Shown here one piece after another: positions 35,829-46,644 of a stretch of DNA of 64,000 bases (the stretch's first letter is position 1; every line of letters starts with the position of its first letter). A model generated the notes under the pieces. The model had not been told where the DNA came from and searched no databases. It saw only the letters and a list, made by a program, of their open reading frames with translations. Origin of the DNA: Lactuca virosa (Eukaryota; Streptophyta; Magnoliopsida; Asterales; Asteraceae); the NCBI GenBank assembly GCA_928212115.1, contig CAKMRJ010001112.1, forward strand, positions 409,797,981 to 409,861,980. Direction: 5' to 3'. Made by a program: the position numbers and the translations under genes.

Positions 35829-37320
35829 CTGGTTTTGTTTGTTGATACTTGATGCAAAATTGTGTTAAAAATCGAAATTGTTTGCTGTCTGAACAGTGGA
35901 CTCACCGAGTCCATGGGGGACTCCACGAGTCCAAGTGAAAATTCATCTACTCGTCAGTAGGTTCGTGCACTCGACGAGTAGAATGAACTGACAAGCAGAT
36001 TTCGACTTTTGTTGCTGGAAATGGACTAGAAACATTACCCTAAACTGTTTTGGTGTTTTAAAACCTGTTTTAGATGGTGTAATGTTTATGTAATCCATTT
36101 TACAATGGCTTATATCAAAATCCATGATTTTATGTGCTCATATATTCTTGAAATCTTGATGATCATGTTCATGTTCTTATGGGTTTAGAAAATGATAGGA
36201 ATTATTTGCTGAATTGTTTTATCATTATTCTTGATCATTTATGTGTTTTAATGGAGTCCATAATTTGTCATCAAGTTATGGATATCCAAAGGTCACTTTC
36301 TTTAAACACACATTAAACACATAAGTTACATAAAATGAAGAGTCTTCATTTTTATGAACCATTAACTCATAAGTTATGAAATGAAAAGTTTTGAAAAGTT
36401 TCAAAACTTGCCCTCAAGTTTGGAATTTGTAAAGTTACACACACTTTAATATACGTTAATTCCAACCCTTAGAGTTTTAAAAGTTAAAATTCAACCCTTA
36501 CTATTTATAACATTAATGGTTAATTATTATATATATGTATAAGATCAAGTCGTTTTATACCGTTAGTAAGGCCTCATTCACGAAGCCGATCTATAAGGGG
36601 GGTATAAGGTTGTTGCCTATAAAATGGCAACTTAATGGGTGTCCATTCTCACCCACCGCTTCCTTGATCGGTGGAGGGTCGTTAGCCGAACGGGTAGGAC
36701 AATGACTTTAAATTCTCATTAAAAGTATGAATGAATATTATAAAGTAACTAAACCTTTTATAAATTCCCAATCTTAGTTACTTTAGGAAAATGTGAATAT
36801 GGTGCTAACCCATGAAATTCACACTTTGTACCTTACCAAGTCGTTGGTGGAGCGTGTGTGGTTAACCGGCATACTAACTGGACTAGTAAGGATCACGAAG
36901 GGTGACTTAATGTTTATCATAGATCGGTGGAGCGTGTGTGGTTAACCGACACATCGATTAGGTGATATATTAAGGGTACCAAGTGAGTTTGCATGGTTAT
37001 CACACCTTGTTTTGTGATCCCTGCGGCATCCCAGTCACAAAACTGAAGGGCACAATCGAGATTGAAACATGCCATTGAAGTTGTTCAATGAATCTCAAAA
37101 GATCTAGGAGTTTCAAATCCATTAAAACTTAATAATTATTTTGTTTTTCATGGTGGAAATTGGTGAATCGTCATTCACCTACCTTCAAATATTTTATAGC
37201 TTGGATTACGGCATCCCTCTTCCAAGTTATAAAATATTGTGTTGGTCCTAGCCTTAATATTTCATATTGGGTGTTATTTAAGGACTTAAAATCAACTAAC
37301 TTGAATATCTCCCATTGTAG
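35829..37320 (+). other. Long non-coding leader of element E
   Basis: About 1.5 kb between primer site and gag. It holds two copies of GGTGGAGCGTGTGTGGTTAACC-type text (about 36847 and 36925) and ATTACGGCATCCCTCTTC at about 37206. Both motifs return downstream of gag (about 39640 and 40205), so the leader or part of it was duplicated, or both carry a shared functional signal. Confidence 0.65.
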
Positions 37321-38016
37321 ATGTCTGGTTTAGACAACTGTGATCTTCCCAAATCTCATGGAAATCATACTTCTCTACCTCCACCTCCTCCAATTATTCT
37401 CCCTTGACCCACAAGCTCGAAGACTTGAAAAATTCAAGGTCACTCAAGCCTACTAGCAATGAAAACATAAAGATGGAAGACCTGTGTGCACTCATGTCTT
37501 AGGAATGAAGTCACACTTTGACAGGTTGAGAGAATGTTGGGTGTCGTTGTCCCAAGGAAGTTGGCTATTGATTGGGTTCTTCAGTCACTTCCAGAGTCAT
37601 ATAGTGAGTTCATTTAGAACTACTATGTGATAAATCACGACATGACCCTAATAGATCTATCTTATTTGCTTGTTGTTGCTGAGTCAGAAATGATATGGCG
37701 CAATGGTCAAGCAAATATGGGTGGAAGGTCTATTTCTCAAACTTCGATGGACATGGACATTGGTAACATTGGAAGTCCAGAAAAGCCTTTTCTTCTTCCC
37801 AATGGAAAGGGATCGGCCTTGGTCAACCTGGTTGACCAAAAGGCAAAGGGAAAGGCTAAGTCTGTGATAATCTCGTGTACCATTCCCAAAGAGTCTATAT
37901 GTTTTTATTGTCATGAGAAGGGTCATTGGAAACGAAGCTGCCCTGAATACCTAAAAGATCTGAAAGCAAGTAGAAACAAAAGTTTTGACTCTGCTTCAGG
38001 TAAGTCCACTATCTAA
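37321..38016 (+). pseudogene. Element E gag (Copia type), disrupted
   Basis: Reading across shifts and stops: MSGLDNCDLPKSHGN from 37321, a region with MKSHFDRLR (about 37506), RKLAIDWVLQSLPESYSEF (about 37556-37612, then an in-frame TAG), and NHDMTLIDLSYLLVVAESEM open from 37627. The zinc knuckle CFYCHEKGHWKRSC is at about 37900-37941, followed by PEYLKDLKASR. These are the UBN2-type gag features of plant Copia elements. The frame stops at 38014-38016, before any protease. Confidence 0.8.
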
Positions 38017-41000
38017 CTCTGTTAAGTTCCTTATTGATGATTCTTAATACAAAATGTGACTCGGTTACATTTTGGTGTCTGGCAGGATCAAGCAAAGGGA
38101 AAGGACATTAATAAAAGGAGTATGCTGAATCTGATAGCGAATGGATGGTTCGAAGATCGATTCTTGAGCTGCTACATAAGAGTTATGATAGATTGCTAGA
38201 AGATATTAATAGCATAGTTTTCATTTAAAGTTGAATTGTAAGGAAAAAGTTTTTCCGCATTTATAAATAAATAAAATTTTGTTTTATTTTATTATATCTC
38301 CTTGCAATGACATTTTATAAAAAATTGATGTTTGTATGGTTCTAGCAATAATGGAAATGTGCATTTGATTCTTTCATTAGTGGTACTGTCTAAATTTATC
38401 AAATAAGGAAAGATTCCCATCACCCAAGGTTTCAATTGGACTGAAACTTGGAATCATGTAGGTTGTATTGCATGATAATGAGAATTTTTCATTTTTTTGG
38501 AAAGTTAAGACTAATTCCCTGACCACATGTATATGTGAGACAGGTGAAAGACTAAAGGATCGGGTTACACTGGGTGTGTGCAGGTCAAAGTCCACCATAA
38601 GATCGATAAGACTATTCGTCATGATTTACGAGTTTAGTAAGATGGTTGTACCTACAAGTTGAAGTACAATTCTGAAACATTGGAAAAGTTCAAGGTATGG
38701 CAGGACGAATGGGAAGAATCAAATGGGCAGAAAGATAAAAGTTTCTCAAATCTGAAAAGATGGAGAGTGACTTTAGTATCTTGTTTTATGATCATCTAAT
38801 GATTAAGAAACCATGGTCACAATTCATCCTCTAAGGACATCTTAGTGAATTTATGGCTAAGAAGAGGATCATGAATTGTTGGAATGGTTAAAATCAAGAA
38901 GATGAATCATACTTCGGGTCCAAAAACAATCTTAGAGTCATACTCCAAGATTGGAACTGAGTGACACATCTTAAAGAAGGTTTATACACTATGTCAAATA
39001 TAAGAGTAAAATGTTTTCTACTCTTGTACATTTGAAATTGGTAAGTTGTGATGTTTTGGATAAAACAAAGACCAACGACATCAATTGTGTGAATGTTTTA
39101 TCTTGATAAGAATCCGCACGACTCTTGAATGTTTGTTTGGTTGTCAAGAAATGATTCTTGACAAAGAGAAAAACTTGCATGTCAAGAGGACAGTGGGAGT
39201 CTTAAAGGTCTTCAGAGTTTCAAGAGCTATCAAGGATAAACCTATAGTTATCTCTAGCACACGACTTGAGGTTTGTAACCTATCGTGTTGACATAAATCT
39301 TGTTCCTGTGCCTATTCCGGTAAAGTTTGACTAGTATGTGAGTTCTGTGAGTTCTCAATTGTGTGCATAACAACTTGGAAGCAATGGTGGGCCCTTGGGC
39401 TACAGAGGCAAGAAAGAAATCAAGATTGAAAAGTTCAATCATATGTTTTGAGTTTGTCGCTAACCTTGTCTTTTGATTACGGTTTTGACAAATTCATATG
39501 GATAGGAACACATACATCATAAAATCTAAGTGTCATAAGTGTTTTTTTTCCGATTCATGAAAATGATGGGAGGAAACGCTTTCACTAAGTAGATTTTAAG
39601 TAGATAGCAATTGTGTTGTTTGCATTCTCAAAGTCGTTAGTGGAGCTTGTGTGGTTAACCCACACTAACATGGCTTGTGAGAAATGGCAAACAGGTCTAA
39701 ACATTATGATTATGGCATCCTCTTCATAATTGTTTAGACACACATGTGAGCTATCTAAGGAAAGATGTAGAGTCTGAGAAGCTTAGATAAAGTTTTTTTC
39801 GAAGCATCTCGTATCAGAAGTCAGAACTTTGGTGATGAAAGTCAATAAAGTATTGATTTCTAGAAGTCGATTTCTGAGTACATGGCAAGCTAGTGGGAGC
39901 ATAATGTTGTGCTAAATAATTATTATGCTAGTGGGAGCATAATCAATTATGATGAGTATTGTTAATTATAGAAAACAAGAATTCACTTGGAAAAGGTTGT
40001 TTGCTATAATTAAGGGAAAGAGGAATTATACTTCATTTCAATCCTAAAAGTTTAGATTGAGATTCAACATCTTTAGTCAAGGATATATATATATATATAT
40101 TATATATATATATAATATATATATATATCTAATGATATGAATTTTATGTTGGATGGTTCAGCATAAGGAAATTCTATATATATTGCGTTCTCAATTCGAT
40201 TATGATTACGGCATCCCTCTTCATAGTCGATTTTTGAAAAACATGGCAAATAAAAAATAAAATATTTAGCAAGAGACGATCTAGTATCAGGTCTTTATGC
40301 GAGACATCATGAATCGTGTCCCATATGCTTCGGGTATAGGATCGGTCACATGCATAAATTATCCGTTCTAAATTTTTCAAATGCTTAGAGCATTAAAGAG
40401 GAAAAAGGAATAGAACCGGATATACTAAAATGATTAAGCATTATCGAGGACAATCTAAGGTTCACCAAAGATTGGTTGCTAAGGGACAGTTGGAAGTATA
40501 GTGTTAAATTTTGGAAGGACCATATAGATATATTCTGGAAAGAGGTAGCTCTTGTTCAGATATGATAATCAAAATGGGAATATGGAATTTTCCATATTGG
40601 GGGTGGATATTAAGAATCTATGAGAAAGTTAGAAACTTTTATGCAAAGGATGTTCAAAGAAATGTACTTTGAATATGAGAGTTCGTTTCCATAGAATTGA
40701 TCTCCTTTGGAATACTCTGTAATGACTGTTGACAAGTTTTGTAACTTTTGTGCATAGTCATTGCAAGAGGATCAATGCATATAAGTTTGGAATCTAACAG
40801 ATTATAGTAAATGACAAGAATTTGGTATTCTTTGTTTGACGGTAAGGATTTGGGACTGTGAAATGAGCATCATTGGAATCATGTTCAATCGATCTACTTC
40901 ACAAAGTAAAGATCATAGACAAACATAGTGTGCATACTTGGTGTATGGCATGACTATTGTTTAGAAAACATAGTGTACATGCTTGGAGCATGGAACAACT

Positions 41001-41866
41001 ATTGTTTTAATTCAAGTGTTAAGTTGATAAATCGAAGCAGAATAATGTGGAATCAATATGGTGATGAATAAAAGGTGTTTTATTTATATTCATAAGGGCT
41101 GAGACCATATTGGATTCAATTATTCTTGTGTTTCACTTGCATGTTTTTGACTTCCATATAACTAGGTATTCTTTTCTTCCGAATGATTAAGTTATTCAAA
41201 CCATCCACAGTCGGTCATATGTTGGAAGTAGATATTAATCAAGACTGTCATGAGTTGGTTGTAGAGGTCTAAGATGTTGGAATGGCTACAACACTCATGA
41301 GTGCTCATAAGTTATGAGTATTGGATTCAACCCACGCTCACTTGCATCACTTCATGGAATTCATCTCGAGTGATCGTGAGACGGTAATATCATATAAGTC
41401 TTCAAACCTAGAGATATGAGTTGTTACCTGATGAGTTGGTTGTACATTGATTGCACGAAATGCATCAGTAACTTGATGTTATAAAACGTGCCTTTATGTA
41501 TAATTCAACAAGTAGTAGAAACAAGTATATGAGTCGAAGTTTATCTGTTCCTTCTAGTCCTTGGAGGGTTAGAAGCGATATCTGGGCCCCTCGATGATTT
41601 TGCTTTGACCTATTTACCGCCCGGTCAGAACTAAATTGATGTGTTCGATTAAGTTCTTTGTCAAACAAATCGGAAATCGGGAAACAAACTGCTGGACATA
41701 AGTAAGACATTGTTCCATGTATTTGTCCGACTGATATCATGAGAGCAGAGGATTATATGATCACTTATCTAAAATGGCGCTTCATAGTTAAACAGAGTTT
41801 TCGAGAGCTACGATTGCCGGTTGGTTCCTAAAGTCATATAGGCAAATATAGTTATTAGACTTATCC
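38017..41866 (+). other. Element E interior with no recognisable pol
   Basis: Nearly 3.9 kb with only short reading frames. None shows DSG protease, HHCC/DDE integrase, YVDD reverse transcriptase or RNase H motifs. It contains CTAGTGGGAGCATAAT twice (about 39891 and 39930), an (AT)n tract (40081-40128), and repeated leader motifs (see separate entry). Either pol has decayed beyond recognition or it was replaced. Confidence 0.6.
39630..40230 (+). repeat. Second set of leader motifs inside element E
   Basis: GTGGAGCTTGTGTGGTTAACC at about 39641, GATTATGGCATCCTCTTC at about 39708 and GATTACGGCATCCCTCTTC at about 40202 repeat the motif pair of the leader (36847-37220) in the same order. Confidence 0.7.
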
Positions 41867-41876
41867 AAGTGGGAGA
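41867..41876 (+). other. Polypurine tract of element E
   Basis: AAGTGGGAGA just before the 3' LTR. This is the usual Copia plus-strand primer text. Confidence 0.85.
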
Positions 41877-41877
41877 C

Positions 41878-42633
41878 GGTTGGATAAGGTTGTCTAAGTC
41901 CATAACTTATTTGGTATATACTTGACCCGACCCGGCATGGTCCATTTGGGTTGCACTTCACCCGAACTATTATATGGATACATTATGAGAAGAGTATATT
42001 TTGCGGCTTATTAATATATTATAAGTTATAAATATATTAATTGAAATTGTATTATTTTATTAATATTGGTCTTAATTAATTATGAATTAATTTAGTGATC
42101 AAATGGTGACTAATTAAACATGGGCTATTATATTTATATAGTGTGGGCTAACACTCATTATGGTAATGGGCTAAGCTTATATGGGAGTCCATGGATGATC
42201 CATGGAGCTTTTAACCCATGGATCCTTGGAAAGGAAAAGACATGGGTTATTAGGGTTTACCCTAATCATGTGCACTATATAAACAAGCTTGTGATGCATG
42301 AAATGACACCCTAGTGTGTGTGAAGAAAGGTGGCCGATTTCTAGAGCATAGATATACTCTCTCATAAGTTTTCCAAGTTTGTGGTGATTTGTGATTTCCA
42401 TTTGAGGCATTCACATTATTGGTGCTTGGCTCTCAAACTCCTAAGGAATCAATTCACAATCAAAGGTATGTAATTCGCTAGTTCTTTTATGTTTAAAAGT
42501 TCCCCCATGCCATGCTAGATAAGTTATAAACCTTGGAAAACAAATTTTGCATGTATTTTAGACAAACATAGATCCAAGGTTTATTAGGGTTGCATGTACA
42601 CTTAGGAAGTGTTAAAATGCTCAAAACCCAACA
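41878..42633 (+). repeat. 3' LTR of Copia element E (756 bp)
   Basis: Begins GGTTGGATAAGG (first base G where the 5' LTR has T) and ends AAAACCCAACA. It is immediately followed by the target duplicate ATTAC. Confidence 0.93.
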
Positions 42634-42638
42634 ATTAC

Positions 42639-44902
42639 TTCTTTTGGTTAGATCTTCAAGTGTTCTTCATTTTCACCAAGAACACCAAGAACACCTACTA
42701 GTTCTTGGACCGTGAACCCCCTCCCAAGCTTCAAAAACGTGAGTATTCTTCTATGTCCTAGTTAGGCTTGTTAACTCTGTGAGTTCAGTCTTTAATCATC
42801 ATCTAATGCATGAACTCCAAGGGTTACGGCCATGAGCATCTCCCTGGCCGTAAACCCTTGTTTAGTGCATATTTGGCCTCAAACTCATGTTAACTCCAAC
42901 AAAGATCATGGACACTTAGAGATGCAAGATAGAGCCTTGGACCACACTTTTTGACAAGTTCTTCAAGGAGTGTACGGCCGTAAACTCCATGGACGTACAG
43001 ACCTGGCCGTACACTCTAGGGTCGTATACTCCCTTAGGCCGTAAACACACTGGCCGTAAACTCCATTGTGTGGCCGTAAACCCCTTAGATGCAATCCTTT
43101 GTGATTGTAACACTTCCATATAAGTGTTTTCTAGTTCCAAAGGTGAATCTCTATCATGATTAGTTGCTTAAACACTAATTATATACATATATGTGACATT
43201 ATATGCTTATTAGGATCCGTTGTGCTCGGCTTCACTGACACTTAGCATCCTACAAACCGATCTTACACTCGTATCACTCACGAAAGTGAGTTCATACCCT
43301 TAACTTACTTTTAAGATTTTAAATGCTTTTATGGGGGGGGGGGGTAATACAAGTAGAAACATTATAGTTATTATATCAATCACATGTGATTAATAACCAT
43401 CAAACAATAGATTTCTATACTTCAAACTGTGTTTTCAAACAAATGCTCAAATCGTTTACAAACTCTTTTATATGAAAACCCTTTATCAAACTCTTTTAAA
43501 GTTATACTTTGTCAATCATGTCTATATGTATAGTTATATAGTAGGATTGAAAGGACTTAGACTGATAACTCGCCTTATTTCCTGTTCCTTGTTTGGTTGT
43601 GGACTTAGGGTATCAGTTGTTTGTCCGAAGGTCGTTTGAATCTTAGTTAGTATTATGTATATTTAGATAGTATAAAAGTTTTTCTTCCAGTTCAATACCT
43701 TTGGTAGCAAAGGTGGACAAACGTGTTTCATTCATACAACAACATTTCTTTAAACGATAATAGGTAGTTGTTTAGGGAGTCCTACTTACTATTACTAGAA
43801 TAATGAAACATACAAGAGTCAGTTCATACATGAGTCAGTTCAAACATACTATAACGAGAGAAAATACTCACTATAAAGAGAAACAATACATACTATAACG
43901 AGAAACAATACATACTACACACTATACACAAGAGAACATACTATATACTAGACAGAAAGAACATACTATATACTAGACAGAGAGAACATACTATATAAAT
44001 ACAAGAATACTATAACATTAATATGAGATACTACTTCATGGCTCGACAATATACTGTTGCGTCACGTTTTGTACCCAGAGTCTCCTGGATGGAGAGCGTG
44101 AATTTGTGTATAGATCTATACGGGACTGACCATCCTACACCTTGCTGCTAGCTACAGTGGGACCTGCAGGTCTACGGGTGACGAATGTCGTATAATTTCG
44201 ACGTCTCGAACGTCGTGTTATACTAGTCGATCAAGCATGGTTACAATCTTATCACATTTTACCTTAATTAAACAAACAAGTTTAAGGTAGTTAGTACATT
44301 GGTAGTTACTTAGATAAAACTACAATACATATTTATTTTTCCCATTTCATTCACATTGTGATCTTCTCACATAAACGGAAATGAAAACTATATTTTGGTA
44401 ATGATAGTCATACTTTGGGAAAATACTCACTTTTACAAAGAACAAACATAAAGAACAGTTGGTCTTGGTAGAAGACTACTTTAGTAGAAAATATAGGATT
44501 TTCTAGGAAGTTTACAAACATTTACATCAAACACATACAAACTTTTACATCAAACATTTAAAAACACTTTCTTCAAACTTATACAATCAATGACACTAAC
44601 ATACCTATGAACTCACCAGCTTTAATGCTGATCTACGCTTTCAAAATGACTTGTATTCTCAGGTCGCCAGTAGACAGGTACCGATGACCAGGTTTTGAGA
44701 AGACGAAGCTTTCAAGACTCGTCTTATATTTTGAATTTCATTTTTGGTGTCTTATAAACTACAGACACACTTGTATTAAAATTATACTATTAATGCAATG
44801 GATGATGTTGTTTGCTTGTTTTACTATTATGCATTGTTTGATATTGTACATGACGTCCTCCGCCCACAAACGTTTTCGCCGTTCTGGTTTTGGGGTGTGA
44901 CA
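42639..44902 (+). repeat. Element B 5' LTR, second part
   Basis: Resumes with TTCTTTTGGTTAGATCTTCA, which is continuous with ATTAC in the undisturbed 3' LTR at 51677 onward. It ends TTGGGGTGTGACA. Together the two parts give a 2.7-kb LTR. Inside are GGCCGTAAAC copies (42826-43085), a short tandem array of AGAGAACATACTATATACTAGAC units (about 43925-44000; unit 23 bp, broken here by spacing), and AGAGTCTCCTGGATGGAGAG at 44082-44101. Confidence 0.92.
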
Positions 44903-44905
44903 GAT

Positions 44906-44917
44906 TGGTATCAGAGC
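44906..44917 (+). other. Primer binding site of element B
   Basis: TGGTATCAGAGC, three bases after the LTR end, complementary to initiator-Met tRNA. Confidence 0.93.
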
Positions 44918-45615
44918 ATTGTTTATAGTGAATTGAGTATATCAACCCACAAAAGATATACAACTATAAACACAACGGGATTAAAATACTCTGACCAAGA
45001 GTTTATACTTTTAAATAATAAAATATTTAACCAAAGTATACATACATGTATTCATACTAAAATCAGTGTCACTAGGACAGAACAAAAGTATTACGATTGT
45101 TGGACAGCACAAGCAGGCTTGGGGACATATAATCAGATCTGGGAGTGATATAGCCTGATCAACTATATTTTTCCGAGAAGTGATTAGCATGTGCCTAGGA
45201 ATGGTTGTGATGTTGCAACAAGTCTAAAAACTTACCAACACTACTACAATGAAAACATTAGAACAAAACATAAACTTAAAATACTATAGGAGTATTTTGT
45301 GTTACTATAAGTACTTATGTGCAAAATAAAAAGGTCTTTATTAGTATGTCAATAGTTGCTGAGTGGATACGCTAAGGTTATATGTGACTAGGGTGTTATA
45401 GACTTAGAATCTGTGATCTTTGCTTTACTTCCTGTTCCTTGTTTGGTTGTGGGCTTAGAGTTAGGGTCACTTATTCGAAGGTCTATCATATTTTGGTTAC
45501 ATATGCCTGGTATGCAATACGCAAATGTTGGAGTAACTGGTAAGGATCATCTTATAATTATCTTATTAGTACGTCTATTAATTATTTCTTTTACCCCTAT
45601 TCTCGCGTAGATAAC
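44918..45615 (+). other. Element B leader, with an LTR-derived segment
   Basis: Non-coding. The segment around 45428-45475 (TTCCTGTTCCTTGTTTGGTT then GTGGGCTTAG) repeats text found in both LTRs of B near 43579-43612 and 52657-52690. So the leader carries a third, internal copy of an LTR block. Confidence 0.65.
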
Positions 45616-46243
45616 ATGGCTGGATTTTATATCCCCGGGGACCCGTACTTTCCCAACCACGACAATGATGGATGGGTTAATGACGAGCAAGAAGAGAATG
45701 ATGCGATTCTGTTAGACGATGACTTTGTAGAGAACTTCCCGGAGGATTTTGAATCCGAGCCAGAAGTCAATGATCAACCCCCTGGTAGCTCCAATCCCAA
45801 ATCCTAACCCTCCTCCGGCTTTTCAAGGCCTGACGCCTCTGTGGGTGGAAAGTTTGGAGACATGGAGTCAAGAACAGGGTCAACCCATGCCATACAACGG
45901 AGACAAAAGTTTCTACAACGTGAGCGAGGGAGGCTCAGCGAACAGAGTTCGCCTTTCTGGTCCGCGGGTTGCTCGTAACGAATACAGGGTAGGACAGCCC
46001 TCAACCGAATTGCGGAAGTTGATGCCAATGCGGGGGTCAATACTATCCGCATTCGTCGCCTGGAAGATGCTCGCGAGAGAACTGCGGGAGACCATGAGTC
46101 TCTATTTCAAGAGCTAGCTGTGAATCGAGCAGAAGTCATAGAACATTGTGTGCGCCAGCGAGTGTACGATCGACGCCTTCTTGACATGGAGCGTCAGCTG
46201 GCTGACTTAAGGGTTCGCCCAAGGGGTTCCCGTCGACAGTAGG
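45616..46243 (+). pseudogene. Extra reading frame upstream of gag in element B (ORF0-like)
   Basis: Starts MAGFYIPGDPYFPNHDNDGW at 45616. The first 63 codons are strongly acidic (runs such as DEQEENDAILLDDDFVENF). After frame changes near 45800 and 45985 it continues to a TAG at 46241-46243. The last 90 or so codons are rich in Arg, Glu and Leu with heptad-like spacing (IRIRRLEDARERT, ERQLADLRVR), suggesting a coiled coil. I do not recognise a family. It precedes gag (46645) by 400 bp. Element A lacks it. Possible roles are a Gag partner or an accessory protein; function is unknown and the copy is broken. Confidence 0.6.
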
Positions 46244-46644
46244 GACTGCTCGGCTCAAATTTCCTTTTATCTAAGGATTAGCCTTCTTATCTATGCTCTA
46301 AGTAGCACTTTTCCCTGTAATTTCCTGCTTATTTTAAGACCTTGAACTTTCAGTATATTAGGTCTTTATGCTGTAAAAATTTTCTTATCTCGGTTGATGT
46401 AAGACCTATTTCTAGGTCATTTTCCCGAACATGTTACATCTGTAATACAAATATTATTGACAGATATTTAACCTCATGGAAATTATTATCCAAATGCTTT
46501 CATCTTTCTAGTGCTAGATTTCTATTCAATCATACTTTCGTTTGCTTTGTTGGACTATGGAGAGTTAGTCCATGAGTCACTCTCATCATTCTCTCTATTA
46601 AATTCTTACCAATATCTTCATCTTTGTGATCTTATAGCTTCAAG
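46244..46644 (+). other. Spacer between ORF0-like frame and gag in element B
   Basis: Pyrimidine-rich non-coding sequence. No internal promoter or splice signal could be supported. Confidence 0.5.

Larger units (their letters stand above)
35062..42633 (+). mobile_element. Ty1/Copia-type element E (7572 bp), TSD ATTAC
   Basis: Complete by its ends: 5' LTR 35062-35815, primer site 35817, polypurine tract 41867-41876, 3' LTR 41878-42633, and target duplicates ATTAC at 35057-35061 and 42634-42638. It sits inside the 5' LTR of element B, whose sequence resumes at 42639. Of the coding region only gag is recognisable. I found no protease, integrase, RT or RNase H motif in 38017-41866, so it looks non-autonomous. 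Confidence 0.92.

Noticed and set aside
43860..44000. Short regular repeats in the LTR of B considered as a CRISPR-like or satellite array
   Set aside because: Units are adjacent, without unique spacers, and lie inside an LTR of a plant retrotransposon. They recur at 52920-53050 in the partner LTR.
44798..45148. Plus-strand 116-codon frame across the LTR end and primer site of B
   Set aside because: It runs through the LTR boundary and primer binding site, so it is not a gene.
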